A stretch of DNA of 43,417 nucleotides from Deltaproteobacteria bacterium (lineage in GTDB: Bacteria > Desulfobacterota > Binatia > UBA12015), in the NCBI GenBank assembly GCA_016874715.1, contig VGTK01000024.1, positions 1 through 43,417 on the forward strand. Direction: 5' to 3'. This document shows positions 10,801 through 18,952 of the stretch, piece after piece; the stretch's first letter is position 1; each line of letters begins with the position of its first letter. Under the pieces are notes generated by a model that worked only from the letters and a program-made list of their open reading frames with translations, searched no databases and had not been told where the DNA came from. Made by a program: the position numbers and the translations under genes.

Positions 10801-11894
10801 GCAGCGGCGCACCCGCCGCACGCGCGGTCACGCAGCCGAAGCGGCTCGGCCTCTTCGAGCGCTGGCTCTCGCTCTGGGTCGCGCTCTGCATGGTCGCCGG
10901 CATCACGCTCGGTCTGCAGGCGCCCGGGCTGACGGCCTGGCTGCGCGGCTTCGAGTTCGGCCGCGACAGCCACATCAACGTCCCGATCGCCTTGCTGCTC
11001 TGGCTCATGATCTACCCGATGATGCTGCGCATCGACCTCGCGAGCGTGCTCGGCGTCCGCCGCCGGCCGCGCGGCATCCTCGTCACCCTGTTCGTGAACT
11101 GGCTCGTGAAGCCGTTCTCGATGGCGCTGCTCGGCTGGCTCTTCTTCAAGCACCTCTTCCAGCCGTGGATCGAGCCCGCGCTTGCCGACCAGTACGTCGC
11201 CGGCGTCATCATCCTCGCCGCGGCGCCGTGCACGGCGATGGTCTTCGTGTGGTCGTACCTGACCGACGGCGACCCGGCCTACACCCTGGTGCAGGTCTCG
11301 TTGAACGACCTGCTCATGCTGATCTTCTTCGTGCCGCTGGTGACGTTCCTCGTCGCCAGCGCGAGCGGGCTCACCGTGCCGTTCGCGGTGCTGCTCTACT
11401 CGGTTCTCGTGTTCATCGTCGTTCCGCTCGCGCTCGGCAGCGCGAGCCGCGCGCTGTTTCTGCGCGCGCGCGGCGCCGACTGGTTCGAGAAGCGCTTCCT
11501 GCCCGCGTTCCAGCCCGTCACGACGGTCGCGCTGCTCGCCACGCTGGTCCTGATCTTCGCCTTCCAGGCGGACAACCTGGTGACGCGCTTCTCGCACGTG
11601 CTGCTGATCGCGGTGCCGATCCTGATCCAGGTCTACTTCAACGCCGGCCTCGCCTACTCGCTGATGCACGCGCTGCGCGTCCCGTACGACGTCGCCGCGC
11701 CGGGTGCGCTGATCGGCGCGAGCAACTTCTTCGAGCTCGCGGTCGCGACCGCGATCGCGCTCTACGGACCCGAGTCCGGGGCCGCGCTCGCCACCGTCGT
11801 CGGCGTGCTGATCGAGGTCCCGGTGATGCTCTCCGTCTGCGCCGTCTGCAACCGGACGCGCGACTGGTTTCCCGCGGAGGCCGCGACGTCGTGA
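10797..11894 (+). CDS. acr3: Acr3 arsenite efflux permease
   Basis: This 365-residue inner-membrane protein has about ten transmembrane helices of the bile/arsenite/riboflavin transporter superfamily. It exports As(III). The conserved Acr3 cysteine is present in AAAPCTAMVFVWSYLTDGDP (Cys145), and the conserved acidic residue of the last part of the carrier in VGVLIEVPVML (Glu340). LWLMIYPMMLRID and NWLVKPFSMALLGWLFF are strong Acr3 landmarks. The gene is translationally coupled at both ends: ATGA overlap with arsR and GTGA overlap with arsC. This arrangement ensures that exporter, sensor and reductase are made together. Confidence 0.95.
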   Translation: MSSGAPAARAVTQPKRLGLFERWLSLWVALCMVAGITLGLQAPGLTAWLRGFEFGRDSHINVPIALLLWLMIYPMMLRIDLASVLGVRRRPRGILVTLFVNWLVKPFSMALLGWLFFKHLFQPWIEPALADQYVAGVIILAAAPCTAMVFVWSYLTDGDPAYTLVQVSLNDLLMLIFFVPLVTFLVASASGLTVPFAVLLYSVLVFIVVPLALGSASRALFLRARGADWFEKRFLPAFQPVTTVALLATLVLIFAFQADNLVTRFSHVLLIAVPILIQVYFNAGLAYSLMHALRVPYDVAAPGALIGASNFFELAVATAIALYGPESGAALATVVGVLIEVPVMLSVCAVCNRTRDWFPAEAATS

Positions 11895-12307
11895 AGCCGC
11901 ACACCGTCATCTTCGCCTGCGTCCACAACGCGGGCCGCTCCCAGATGGCCGCCGCGATCTTCGAGCTGCTCGCCGACCCGGCGAAGGCGCGTGCCGTGTC
12001 CGCGGGAACGGAGCCCGGCGAGCGCGTGCACCCCGAGGTCGTGCAGGTGATGCGCGAGGAAGGGCTCGACCTGTCGTCGCGCGCGCCGCGACGGCTCACC
12101 GAGGAGCTGGCGCGCGAGGCGTCGCTGCTGGTGACCATGGGCTGCGGCGAGACCTGTCCCGTCGTGCCGGGGCTCGAGCGCCTCGACTGGCCGCTGCAGG
12201 ACCCGAAGGGTCAGCCGCCCGAGGTCGTGCGCGGGATCCGCGACGACGTCCGCGGACGCGTGCGCGCGCTGCTGCGCGAGCGCGGCTGGTTGCGCGCGCC
12301 GAACTGA
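11891..12307 (+). CDS. arsC: Arsenate reductase, low-molecular-weight phosphatase type
   Basis: This 138-residue protein reduces arsenate to arsenite in the cytoplasm for export by Acr3. The phosphatase-like P-loop is FACVHNAGRSQMA, with nucleophile Cys10 and Arg16 (C-x5-R). The two further cysteines of the thioredoxin-coupled mechanism are Cys85 and Cys89 in TMGCGETCPVVPG, and a DWPLQDPKG segment supplies the general-acid Asp region. This is the Staphylococcus pI258-like class rather than the glutaredoxin-dependent E. coli plasmid type. The GTG start overlaps the acr3 stop (GTGA) and gives a protein of normal family length. It is the last gene of the arsR-acr3-arsC operon. Confidence 0.93.
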   Translation: MKPHTVIFACVHNAGRSQMAAAIFELLADPAKARAVSAGTEPGERVHPEVVQVMREEGLDLSSRAPRRLTEELAREASLLVTMGCGETCPVVPGLERLDWPLQDPKGQPPEVVRGIRDDVRGRVRALLRERGWLRAPN

Positions 12308-12318
12308 CCGGCGCACGA

Positions 12319-12334
12319 GCCGTGCGCGCACGGC
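12319..12334. terminator. Palindrome between convergent genes
   Basis: GCCGTGCGCGCACGGC is a perfect 16-bp palindrome, 12 bp after arsC and 6 bp before the end of the convergent hydrolase gene. It can fold as a 6-bp stem with a CGCG loop. There is no T run, so a classical intrinsic terminator is uncertain; a bidirectional hairpin is plausible. Confidence 0.45.
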
Positions 12335-12340
12335 GCCCGC

Positions 12341-13513
12341 TCAGCTCGTCACGCGGTTGCGGATCACGCCCAGCCGGTCGACGCGGACGACCACCTCGTC
12401 GTCGGGCGCAAGGAAGATGCCCGCGGCGCGCGCGTCGTCGATGTAGGTCTCGACGACGCCGTCGCCGACGGAGCCCCGGAAGCCGCCGAGCACCCAGCGC
12501 GCGGCGCCGCGCAGCTTCTGCGCCGTCGAGACGCCCGCGAACACGGTGCCGTGCGGCGTCCCGGTGAGGAGCAGCATGTCCTCGTCGAGCGCGTCGCCGT
12601 CGCCGAGCAGCGACACCTCGGCACCGCGGTGCTGCCAGCGCAGCCCCGCACGCGCGAACGTCTGCCGCAGCAGCTCGTCGGAATCCCAGATCATGGCGCC
12701 GCCGCGCTCGCGCTGGCGAAGACGTCCGTTCACGTACAGCTCGAGCTGCAGCTCCGGCACGAACGTCCGGAAGTCGCGCGGCACGACGAGCAGGTTCCCG
12801 ACCGGCATGTAGCCCGGGAAGCTCTTGCCGGTCGTGAAGCCCTTCCCGGACGCGACGTCGAACGGGTCGATGTGGCGCAGCAGCGTCGCGCGGTCGGTGT
12901 AGTCGTTCGCCAGCACGAGCCCCATTTGCGCAGGCTTCTCGCCGGCTCGGATCGGCGCGAGCGGCACCAGCGCGATCTCGACCTCGTAGTCGAGCAGCCC
13001 GTCGCCCGCCGCGACCGGCGCGTAAGGCCCGGTCGGCGCGACCCGCTTCGCGAACAGGAACGGCCCCTCCTGCACGCCGGCCTCGCCCGCGTGCTCGGGG
13101 TAGTTGGTGCCGGCCGCGACGTGCGCGGCGCCGAGGTCGAGCGGCGCCACGAGCTCCGCCGCCGGGAGCGACAGCACGTGCTCCGCGCCGGCGCCGGCGA
13201 TCGCGCGCCCGATCGCGTCGTAGCCCTGCTCGCGGAGCAGCGCCGCGACGCCGGCCACCGGGCGCCCGAAGAGCGACGACAGGTCTACAGCCTCGACCGT
13301 GCCCTGGCGGTAGGCGCGCACCGCCAGCAGGCGCGGCGCGCCGTCGCGCAGCGTGCGCGCGAAGGTCAGCGCCTCGGACGGGTCGGCGATCGCGACGTCG
13401 TCGAACACGCCCGGCGCCGCGGTCTCGTCGAAGGCCGGCTCCCAGTGGAAGGCGCAGGCGCCGAGGACCACGGCGAGAGCCGGAAGCAAGACCGTCGGAG
13501 CGACGCGCATCAT
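12341..13513 (-). CDS. Fumarylacetoacetase-family lipoprotein
   Basis: This 390-residue protein has a lipoprotein signal (PALAVVLGAC, lipid on Cys20) followed by a fumarylacetoacetate-hydrolase-like domain. Family features are AGTNYPEHAGE, the metal-binding DYEVEIALVPLAP (Glu-x-Glu), LANDYTDRATL, GKGFTTGKSFPGYMPVG, and LLTGTPHGTVFAGV near the C-terminus. Related cytoplasmic enzymes cleave or decarboxylate C-C bonds in 2-oxoacid products of aromatic degradation. A lipid-anchored, exported member is unusual, and no catabolic partner is nearby. Residues 21-130 form the usual N-terminal subdomain. Start: tandem ATG at 13513/13510, without a strong ribosome-binding site. The gene is divergent from the secreted protein starting at 13641, with 127 bp between. 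Confidence 0.8.
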   Translation of the reverse strand: MMRVAPTVLLPALAVVLGACAFHWEPAFDETAAPGVFDDVAIADPSEALTFARTLRDGAPRLLAVRAYRQGTVEAVDLSSLFGRPVAGVAALLREQGYDAIGRAIAGAGAEHVLSLPAAELVAPLDLGAAHVAAGTNYPEHAGEAGVQEGPFLFAKRVAPTGPYAPVAAGDGLLDYEVEIALVPLAPIRAGEKPAQMGLVLANDYTDRATLLRHIDPFDVASGKGFTTGKSFPGYMPVGNLLVVPRDFRTFVPELQLELYVNGRLRQRERGGAMIWDSDELLRQTFARAGLRWQHRGAEVSLLGDGDALDEDMLLLTGTPHGTVFAGVSTAQKLRGAARWVLGGFRGSVGDGVVETYIDDARAAGIFLAPDDEVVVRVDRLGVIRNRVTS

Positions 13514-13640
13514 GGGCCCGGAGCCTAGCAGGACTGCGAACGCGCGCTTGACCGGGCGAGCCCATCGCATGGCCGCACGAGCCAGTGCGCCGCCCCCGGA
13601 CCGCTTTCGCGAGCGCGCCCGGCGTGGTCTGCTGGTCCGG

Positions 13641-15512
13641 ATGACGACGTCGCGCCGCGTGTCCATCCTCGCCGCCGTGCTGCTGATCGCTCTCTCCGGC
13701 GGTGCACCCACGCGCGCCGCGGACACCGCCCCGCCCACGGCGGCGGACGCGCCGGACTTCGCCGCCTGCCCGCCGAAGGGCGGCGGCGTCGTGTTGCTGA
13801 CCAGCCCGCGCGCGCCGCGCGCCGGGCAGCCGCTGCGCGTGCTCGCCGCGAGCGACCGCGCGCTCGACGCGACCCTCGCCATCGGCCGCGACGGCCAGGG
13901 CGGCATCGTCGCCGCGAGCGCCGCCCGCCACGGCGCCACGCCGTACGTCTGGGTCGCGACCGTCGACGCACCGGCGCCCGGTGCGTACCGCGTCGCGTTC
14001 GGACGCGGCGGCAACGTCGTCGCGTGCGCGCCGGTGCTGGTCGGCGACGCCGCACAGCGTGCGCGCCGCGCGCGTCCGTCCGGCGCGGTGTGGCCGGTCG
14101 AGCGGGAGTGGAACGCCGAGACCGAGCTGCTGTACGCCGCGTGGGTCGCCCGGCTGTTCGACGATCCGCTCGATACGGAGCCGAGCTGGAAGGGCATCGG
14201 CGCCGTGCTGCGCGCTCCCGAGCGCAACGTGCTCTTCGACCACCTGAGCCTCGGCGAGGACTCGGGCGGCAAGATGGTGCTCACGCCCGACTGCGCCGAC
14301 CTGCCGTTCTTCCTGCGCGCCTACTTCGCGTGGAAGCTCGGCCTGCCGTTCGGCTACTCGGCGTGCTCGCGCGGCACCGCGACGTCGCCGCCGCGCTGCG
14401 ACGGCTGGCGCTCGAACCTGTCGCCCGAGAGCCCGCCGTCGGCCGACGACACCGCCGCGTTCCTGCACTTCGCGCGCCGCGACGTCGGCTGGGGCGTGCA
14501 CTCCGGCACCGCTCGCACGCCGGCCGCGGCGGAGCAGACCGACCTCTACCCGGTCGGCATCTCGGAGCGCGAGATCCGCCCCGGCACGGTCTACGCCGAC
14601 CCCTACGGACACACGCTGGTCGTGGTCGCGCGCATCGCGCAGACGCCGGAGCGCGGCGGGCTGCTGCTCGCGGTCGACGCGCAGCCCGATCTCACCGTCG
14701 CGCGCAAGCGCTTCTGGCGCGGCAACTTCCTGTTCGAGACCGATCCGAAGCTCGGCGGCGCGGGCTTCAAGCACTTCCGCCCGATCGTCGCGGACGGCGG
14801 GCGCCTGAAGCGCCTCTCGAACGACGAGATCACGCGCAACCCCGAGTTCGCCGACTTCACGCTGGCGCAGTACGCGAACGGCAGCGAGGGCTTCTACGAC
14901 GCCATGGACGCGATGCTCTCGCCGCAGCCGCTCGATCCCGAGCGCGCGTTCCTGCAGATGATCGACGCGCTCGACGAGCAGGTCCGGGCGCGCGTGCGCT
15001 CGGTCGCCAACGGCGAGGCGTACGTCGCGAAGAACAGGGGCACGATCGCGATGCCGCAGGGTGCCGCGATCTTCGAGACCACCGGCGCATGGGAGGACTA
15101 CGCGACGCCGTCGCGCGACCTCCGCCTGCTGATCGCGATCGACGTCGTGCGCGGCTTCCCGGCGAAGGTCCGCCAGCAGCCGAAGCGCTTCGCGATCCCG
15201 CCCGGCAAGGATCCCGCGGCCGTCCAGAAGACCCTCGAGAGCCTGCTCGCGACCGAGGCCGCGAAGCGCAGCTTCACCTACGCGAAGAGCGACGGCAGCG
15301 AGCAGCGCTTGACGCTCGCCGACGTCCTCGAGCGCTCGACGGCGCTCGAGATGGCCTACAACCCGAACGACTGCGTCGAGACGCGCTGGGGTGCGGCGAA
15401 AGGCAGCCCCGAAGCCGCGACGTGCCGGCGCTCGGCGTCGCCCGAGCAGCGTGCGCGCATGGAGAAGTACCGCGCGTGGTTCGCGGAGCGGCGGCGGCCG
15501 CCGCGGGGGTAG
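13641..15512 (+). CDS. Secreted protein with candidate Cys-His catalytic pair
   Basis: This 623-residue protein has a signal peptide (SILAAVLLIALSGGAPTRAA). I do not recognise a named family. Residues 45-150 look like a beta-rich domain. The core has TPDCADLPFFLRAYFAWKLGLPFGY, with Cys218 ahead of a helix, and later YADPYGHTLVVVARI with His324 opening a strand. That Cys-helix / His-strand order is what papain-like and transglutaminase-like enzymes show, so a peptidase, amidase or transglutaminase role is a fair guess, not a demonstration. More cysteines (SACSRG, PPRCDGW, NDCVETRW, ATCRRS) may form disulfides. It is divergent from the FAH-family lipoprotein; both products are exported. The gene ends with TAG. 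Confidence 0.65.
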   Translation: MTTSRRVSILAAVLLIALSGGAPTRAADTAPPTAADAPDFAACPPKGGGVVLLTSPRAPRAGQPLRVLAASDRALDATLAIGRDGQGGIVAASAARHGATPYVWVATVDAPAPGAYRVAFGRGGNVVACAPVLVGDAAQRARRARPSGAVWPVEREWNAETELLYAAWVARLFDDPLDTEPSWKGIGAVLRAPERNVLFDHLSLGEDSGGKMVLTPDCADLPFFLRAYFAWKLGLPFGYSACSRGTATSPPRCDGWRSNLSPESPPSADDTAAFLHFARRDVGWGVHSGTARTPAAAEQTDLYPVGISEREIRPGTVYADPYGHTLVVVARIAQTPERGGLLLAVDAQPDLTVARKRFWRGNFLFETDPKLGGAGFKHFRPIVADGGRLKRLSNDEITRNPEFADFTLAQYANGSEGFYDAMDAMLSPQPLDPERAFLQMIDALDEQVRARVRSVANGEAYVAKNRGTIAMPQGAAIFETTGAWEDYATPSRDLRLLIAIDVVRGFPAKVRQQPKRFAIPPGKDPAAVQKTLESLLATEAAKRSFTYAKSDGSEQRLTLADVLERSTALEMAYNPNDCVETRWGAAKGSPEAATCRRSASPEQRARMEKYRAWFAERRRPPRG

Positions 15513-15550
15513 GTGCCGCGATGACCAGCGCGACACGTACGCTCGCTCCA

Positions 15551-15567
15551 CGTGCGGAATCCGCACG
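15551..15567. terminator. Hairpin between convergent genes
   Basis: Perfect 7-bp arms CGTGCGG and CCGCACG with an AAT loop lie in the gap between the secreted Cys/His protein gene and the convergent doc toxin gene. There is no T tract, so strength is uncertain. Confidence 0.45.
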
Positions 15568-15626
15568 GGACAGGAGGACCGATCCGGTCTTCGATCACGG
15601 GAGGTGCGCGCGAGGTCCCCTCGAGG

Positions 15627-16010
15627 TCACCGCGCGACCATGAATCGCTCGAGCCACTCGGCGATCGCCGCGACGTCGACTCGTCCGACGATTACGTCGC
15701 CGACGAGGAAGCGCTCGGCCTCGTCGGCGCTGACGACGAGGGCGTACCCGTTCATGCGAAGGAACACGGCGGCGGCCGCGAACGAGACTCGCTTGTTGCC
15801 GTCGACGAATGCGTGATTGCCGGCAAGGCTCTGCAGGAGTGCCGCAGCCTGCTCCGAAACGGACGCGTAGTAGCCGGAACGGGGGCGCGCGAGCGCGCTC
15901 TCCAGAAGTCCCGGGTCGCGGACTCCACCCGCACCGCCGAAACGCTCGATGAGCCGACGGTGGAGCTCGAGCAGTTCCTCGACGGTGAGAAACAGCGCCT
16001 CCCGAGCCAT
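15627..16010 (-). CDS. doc: Doc toxin (Fic fold)
   Basis: This 127-residue protein carries the Doc version of the Fic motif, HAFVDGNKR (His66, Asp70, Asn72, Lys73, Arg74), within AGNHAFVDGNKRVSFAAAAVFL. Doc phosphorylates elongation factor Tu and stops translation; in Fic AMPylases the motif is longer (HPFxxGNGR), so kinase-type Doc activity is expected. N-terminal LTVEELLELHRRLIERFGG and VRDPGLLESALARP are typical of the family. The ATG at 16010 lies 15 bp after the antitoxin stop, in the usual antitoxin-first order. It is a type II toxin-antitoxin pair in a region of unrelated single genes. Confidence 0.92.
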   Translation of the reverse strand: MAREALFLTVEELLELHRRLIERFGGAGGVRDPGLLESALARPRSGYYASVSEQAAALLQSLAGNHAFVDGNKRVSFAAAAVFLRMNGYALVVSADEAERFLVGDVIVGRVDVAAIAEWLERFMVAR

Positions 16011-16025
16011 CGGCAGGTGCTCGGA

Positions 16026-16241
16026 TCAGCGGGCGAGGCGCTCGAGAAGCTCGGCATGGTCGTCGAGCACCTCGCGAGCGGCGGTTCGAAAGGCGGGCCG
16101 GAGAGTCGCTCTCTCGAGGTACTGAGCGGCGGCCGTCGTCAAGACCGCCGACAGCGTGCGGCCCTCGCGTGCGGCGTGTGCGCGCAGTCCCTTCAGCACC
16201 TTGGCGTCCATCTTCGAGCTGAACTTCACGGTTGCGGCCAC
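16026..16241 (-). CDS. Ribbon-helix-helix-like antitoxin of Doc
   Basis: The product is a 71-residue protein starting MAATVKFSSKMDAKVLKGLRAH. A short beta strand followed by two helices (MDAKVLKGLRAHAAREG and LSAVLTTAAAQYLERA) fits a ribbon-helix-helix DNA-binding fold rather than the Phd/YefM fold of the classic partner. The C-terminal part (FRTAAREVLDDHAELLERLA) would wrap the toxin. I prefer GTG 16241; a TTG at 16277 would add 12 residues but overlaps the promoter region. The gene precedes doc by 15 bp and most likely represses its own operon by binding the palindrome at 16262-16271. Confidence 0.75.
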   Translation of the reverse strand: MAATVKFSSKMDAKVLKGLRAHAAREGRTLSAVLTTAAAQYLERATLRPAFRTAAREVLDDHAELLERLAR

Positions 16242-16261
16242 GAACCGGATGGTGGCGCCGC

Positions 16262-16277
16262 TGTCATGACAAGTCAA
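16262..16277 (-). promoter_or_regulatory. Promoter and palindromic operator of the Doc module
   Basis: TGTCATGACA (16262-16271) is a perfect 10-bp palindrome about 20 bp upstream of the antitoxin start. It directly abuts TTGACT on the minus strand (complement of 16272-16277), a near-consensus -35 box. Position and symmetry fit autoregulation by the antitoxin-toxin complex. The -10 box is not obvious. Confidence 0.55.
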
Positions 16278-16447
16278 GCTAGTTCAACCTGCGTGCCGCA
16301 CGACGACCGTTGCCTCGCCGGCGGGGGCGACCCGGTCAACGCGCCCGACGGCGCCAGGCACGACACCAGCACCCGCCCGGGCAAGCGCACAGATCACACC
16401 AGCGTGGCCTGTGGATCGTGCCGCACGAGCGTGCGAGGATCCCGGCC

Positions 16448-17272
16448 GTGCACGCTCGCGAGCTCACGAAGGCACGAAAGCCAGCGCGGCAGCTCGTCTA
16501 CATCGCGATCGCGGCCGCCCTGCTCGGCTCGCTCGCGTTGCCTGGCTGCGGTGACGCCGAGCGCGGCGCAGGCTCGCTCGACGGTGGCGCGTTCGGTCTG
16601 GTCGGACCGCACACCACCGTACGCGAGGACACGGCGGAGCTGGTGTACTTCTACCCGGCCGACGTGCGCTCCGCCGTCCGCTGGCCCGCCGTCGTCTGGC
16701 TCAACGGTGCGAGCGGGTACACCGAGACCTGGAACTACAACGAGCTCCTGCGCTCGGTCGCGTCGTGGGGCTTCATCGTCGTCGGGGGGAAGAGTCCCGG
16801 ACGGAACCCGGCGGCAAGCGACGAGCGCCAGGCGCTGCTCGCGCGCGACGCCGACGCCGCCGACGTCCTCGCCGGTCGCATCGACCACGCCCGCATCGGT
16901 CTCGCGGGGCACTCGCTGGGCGCCTTTCAGACCACCGCCGCGACCGAAGACTATCGCGCGGCGGTGCCGATCCAGGGCGGGGCAGCAGCCGTCGGCCGGC
17001 CGACTCTGTACATGACGTCCGCTCTCGACACCGTGGTTCCGCCGGCCTCGGTGGCCGCGGCGTACGACGCCGCCCGCGGTCCTGCCTGGCTCGCGAGTCA
17101 CGGCGCCGCGGACCACAACGCGCCGCGCCTCGATGGCGGCCCGTTTCGCGAGCCGCTGATCGCGTTCCTGCGCTGGCAGCTCGCCGGCGACCCGGTGGGC
17201 GAGCGCTGGTTCGCCGGTGCCGGCTGTGTGCTGTGCACGAGCGAGGCGTGGGAGCTCGCGAGCAAGCCGTGA
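16448..17272 (+). CDS. Alpha/beta-hydrolase lipoprotein
   Basis: This 274-residue protein has a lipoprotein signal: IAAALLGSLALPGC, lipid on Cys34. The rest is an alpha/beta hydrolase. The nucleophile elbow is LAGHSLGAF (Ser156), acid Asp194 in SALDTVVPP, and His223 in AADHNAPR. The opening VVWLNGASGYTETWNYNELL provides the oxyanion region. The layout resembles chlorophyllase/cutinase-like or dienelactone-hydrolase-like esterases, so an extracytoplasmic esterase acting on lipids or polyesters is plausible; substrate unknown. The GTG start has GAGGAT 7 nt upstream. C-terminal Cys pair GCVLCTSEAW may form a disulfide. Confidence 0.75.
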   Translation: MHARELTKARKPARQLVYIAIAAALLGSLALPGCGDAERGAGSLDGGAFGLVGPHTTVREDTAELVYFYPADVRSAVRWPAVVWLNGASGYTETWNYNELLRSVASWGFIVVGGKSPGRNPAASDERQALLARDADAADVLAGRIDHARIGLAGHSLGAFQTTAATEDYRAAVPIQGGAAAVGRPTLYMTSALDTVVPPASVAAAYDAARGPAWLASHGAADHNAPRLDGGPFREPLIAFLRWQLAGDPVGERWFAGAGCVLCTSEAWELASKP

Positions 17273-17349
17273 CCGAGCACGCGGTCGTGCACGGGCGCGC
17301 GTCGTGCAATGCTTGACGCACCGCTTCTTCGCGGGCACAGCGTCGACGC

Positions 17350-17715
17350 ATGCTGCAGCCGGTGAACGACAGCGCCTGGCGTGAGGACGTCGCGGTCGCG
17401 GCCATCGCTCTGCAGCCGTTCGTCATCCTGCTCGCCGCGACGTTCCTCCTGCACGGCATCTCTCCCCGGCAGCTCGCCGCGGCGGATCCCCTGATCCAGA
17501 TCCTGGGCCCCGCCGGCTTTCCGGCCCTCATCGTCGCCTGCCTGGGGCTCGGCGGCGGGTGGTGGATCGCCGTACGACCGCAGCGGCCGGCGCGGCAGCG
17601 CGGTCTAGGACAGGGCCTCGCCGCGCTCGTCACGGTCGCGCTCGGCCTGCCGCTCGTGCGGCTCGTGATCGGCCGAAGGCGCCCGAGTATTGGGGCTAAC
17701 CGAAGATCAGATTAA
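17350..17715 (+). CDS. Small membrane protein, unknown function
   Basis: This is a 121-residue protein with three likely transmembrane helices (AVAAIALQPFVILLAATFLL, FPALIVACLGLGGGWWIAV and LAALVTVALGLPLVRLVI) and a basic loop RPQRPARQRG between the last two. No family is recognised. It starts at ATG 17350, 77 bp after the hydrolase lipoprotein gene on the same strand, and ends in TAA inside an unusually AT-rich patch that precedes the ATPase gene. Codon use looks like that of its neighbours, which supports a real gene, but the evidence is only length, hydrophobicity and context. Confidence 0.5.
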   Translation: MLQPVNDSAWREDVAVAAIALQPFVILLAATFLLHGISPRQLAAADPLIQILGPAGFPALIVACLGLGGGWWIAVRPQRPARQRGLGQGLAALVTVALGLPLVRLVIGRRRPSIGANRRSD

Positions 17716-17719
17716 CCGA
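17697..17719 (+). promoter_or_regulatory. AT-rich direct repeat before the ATPase gene
   Basis: TAACCGA occurs at 17697-17703 and again at 17713-17719, 16 bp apart, within an AT-rich patch (about 17687-17720) in otherwise GC-rich DNA. It ends 27 bp before the ATPase start. A regulator site or promoter acquired together with the ATPase gene is possible. Confidence 0.35.
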
Positions 17720-17746
17720 TAGCACCCCGCCGGACATCGTGGCGCA

Positions 17747-18934
17747 ATGATCGCTAGAGTCCTCGAACCGCGCCTGCGACGCCTCGCGGGCAAGTTTCCG
17801 GTCGTCACCGTGACCGGCCCACGACAGTCGGGCAAGACGACCCTCTGCCGCGCCGTATTTCCCGACAAGCCGTACGTCTCGCTGGAAGCACCGGACATCC
17901 AGGACTTCGCGCGGCGCGACCCGCGCCAGTTCCTCGCCGAGCGGCGCGACGGCGCGATCCTCGACGAGGTGCACCGCGTCCCGGAGATCCTCTCGTACGT
18001 CCAGGAGCTGGTGGACCGGACGCCCGGGCCCGGGCGGTTCGTGCTCACCGGGTCTGCCAACTTCGCCCTGCTGCAATCGATCGGACAGTCACTGGCGGGC
18101 AGAACCGCCCTGCTCGAGCTGCTGCCGCTGTCGCTCGACGAGGTACGCCGCTTCCCCGATCCACCCACGGATCTCCTCGACGCGCTGTTCCGCGGCAGCG
18201 CTCCCGCGACCTTCGATCGACGCTTGACGCCGGACGACTGGTACCCGAGCTACGTCGCGACCTACGTCGAGCGCGACGTACGCAGCATCCTGAACGTCGG
18301 CGACCTGGTCGCCTTCCAGACGTTCCTGCGCCTGTGCGCGGGACGATGCGGGCAACTCGTGAACCTGTCGGCGCTCGGTGCGGATGCAGGACTGACGCAC
18401 GTCACCGCGAAGGCCTGGCTCTCGGTGCTCGAAGCCGGGTACGTCGCGTGGCGCCTGGCCCCGTTTCACGCGAACGTCACGACGAGGCTCGTCAAGACAC
18501 CCAAGCTGCACTTCTTCGACACCGGCATGGTCTGCTACCTGTTGGGCATCCGCTCGATCGACCATCTGCGCGAGCATCCGCTGCGTGGCGCGATCTTCGA
18601 GACCTGGGTCGCGTCGGAGGTCGCAAAGGCGCGCGTGCACCGCGGCGAGCCGCCGGGCATGACGTTCTTCCGCGATCGCAAGGGCAACGAGGTCGACCCG
18701 ATCGTCGACCTCGGGCGCGACCTGCTCGCCGTCGAGACGAAGTCGGGACACACCGTTGCGAGCGACTTCTTTGCCGGTCTGTGCACGTTCGAGACCGTCG
18801 TCGCCGCAGCACGACCGCGACGCCGCACGCACGGGTTCGTCGTCTGCGGCGGGAACGATTCCCAGCGTCGCTCGGCGGGCAGGGTGGTTTCCTGGTCGGG
18901 GATCGGCGCAGAGAACTGGTGTTCGGCACCGTAG
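17747..18934 (+). CDS. AAA ATPase with DUF4143 domain
   Basis: This 395-residue protein is of the COG1373 type: an AAA_14 ATPase domain with Walker A GPRQSGKTTL (about 24-33), Walker B GAILDEVHRVPEI, and sensor-like FVLTGSANFALL, followed by a DUF4143 domain. The C-terminal region has FETWVASEVAK, FFRDRKGNEVDPIVD and LLAVETKSG, an arrangement like a PD-(D/E)xK nuclease core (Asp in EVDP, Glu-x-Lys in VETK). Such proteins are widespread, spread horizontally, and have no settled role; defence or toxin-like functions have been suggested only by context. The segment between Leu160 and Arg180 looks shorter than in most relatives. The gene ends in TAG. An AT-rich patch just upstream hints at transfer. 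Confidence 0.85.
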   Translation: MIARVLEPRLRRLAGKFPVVTVTGPRQSGKTTLCRAVFPDKPYVSLEAPDIQDFARRDPRQFLAERRDGAILDEVHRVPEILSYVQELVDRTPGPGRFVLTGSANFALLQSIGQSLAGRTALLELLPLSLDEVRRFPDPPTDLLDALFRGSAPATFDRRLTPDDWYPSYVATYVERDVRSILNVGDLVAFQTFLRLCAGRCGQLVNLSALGADAGLTHVTAKAWLSVLEAGYVAWRLAPFHANVTTRLVKTPKLHFFDTGMVCYLLGIRSIDHLREHPLRGAIFETWVASEVAKARVHRGEPPGMTFFRDRKGNEVDPIVDLGRDLLAVETKSGHTVASDFFAGLCTFETVVAAARPRRRTHGFVVCGGNDSQRRSAGRVVSWSGIGAENWCSAP

Positions 18935-18952
18935 GGACCGGCGCAGGTCCCC

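Noticed and set aside
15627..18934. Defence island (Doc module plus COG1373 ATPase)
   Set aside because: No recognised defence effector such as restriction, BREX or retron genes accompanies them; two scattered genes are not enough to claim a system.
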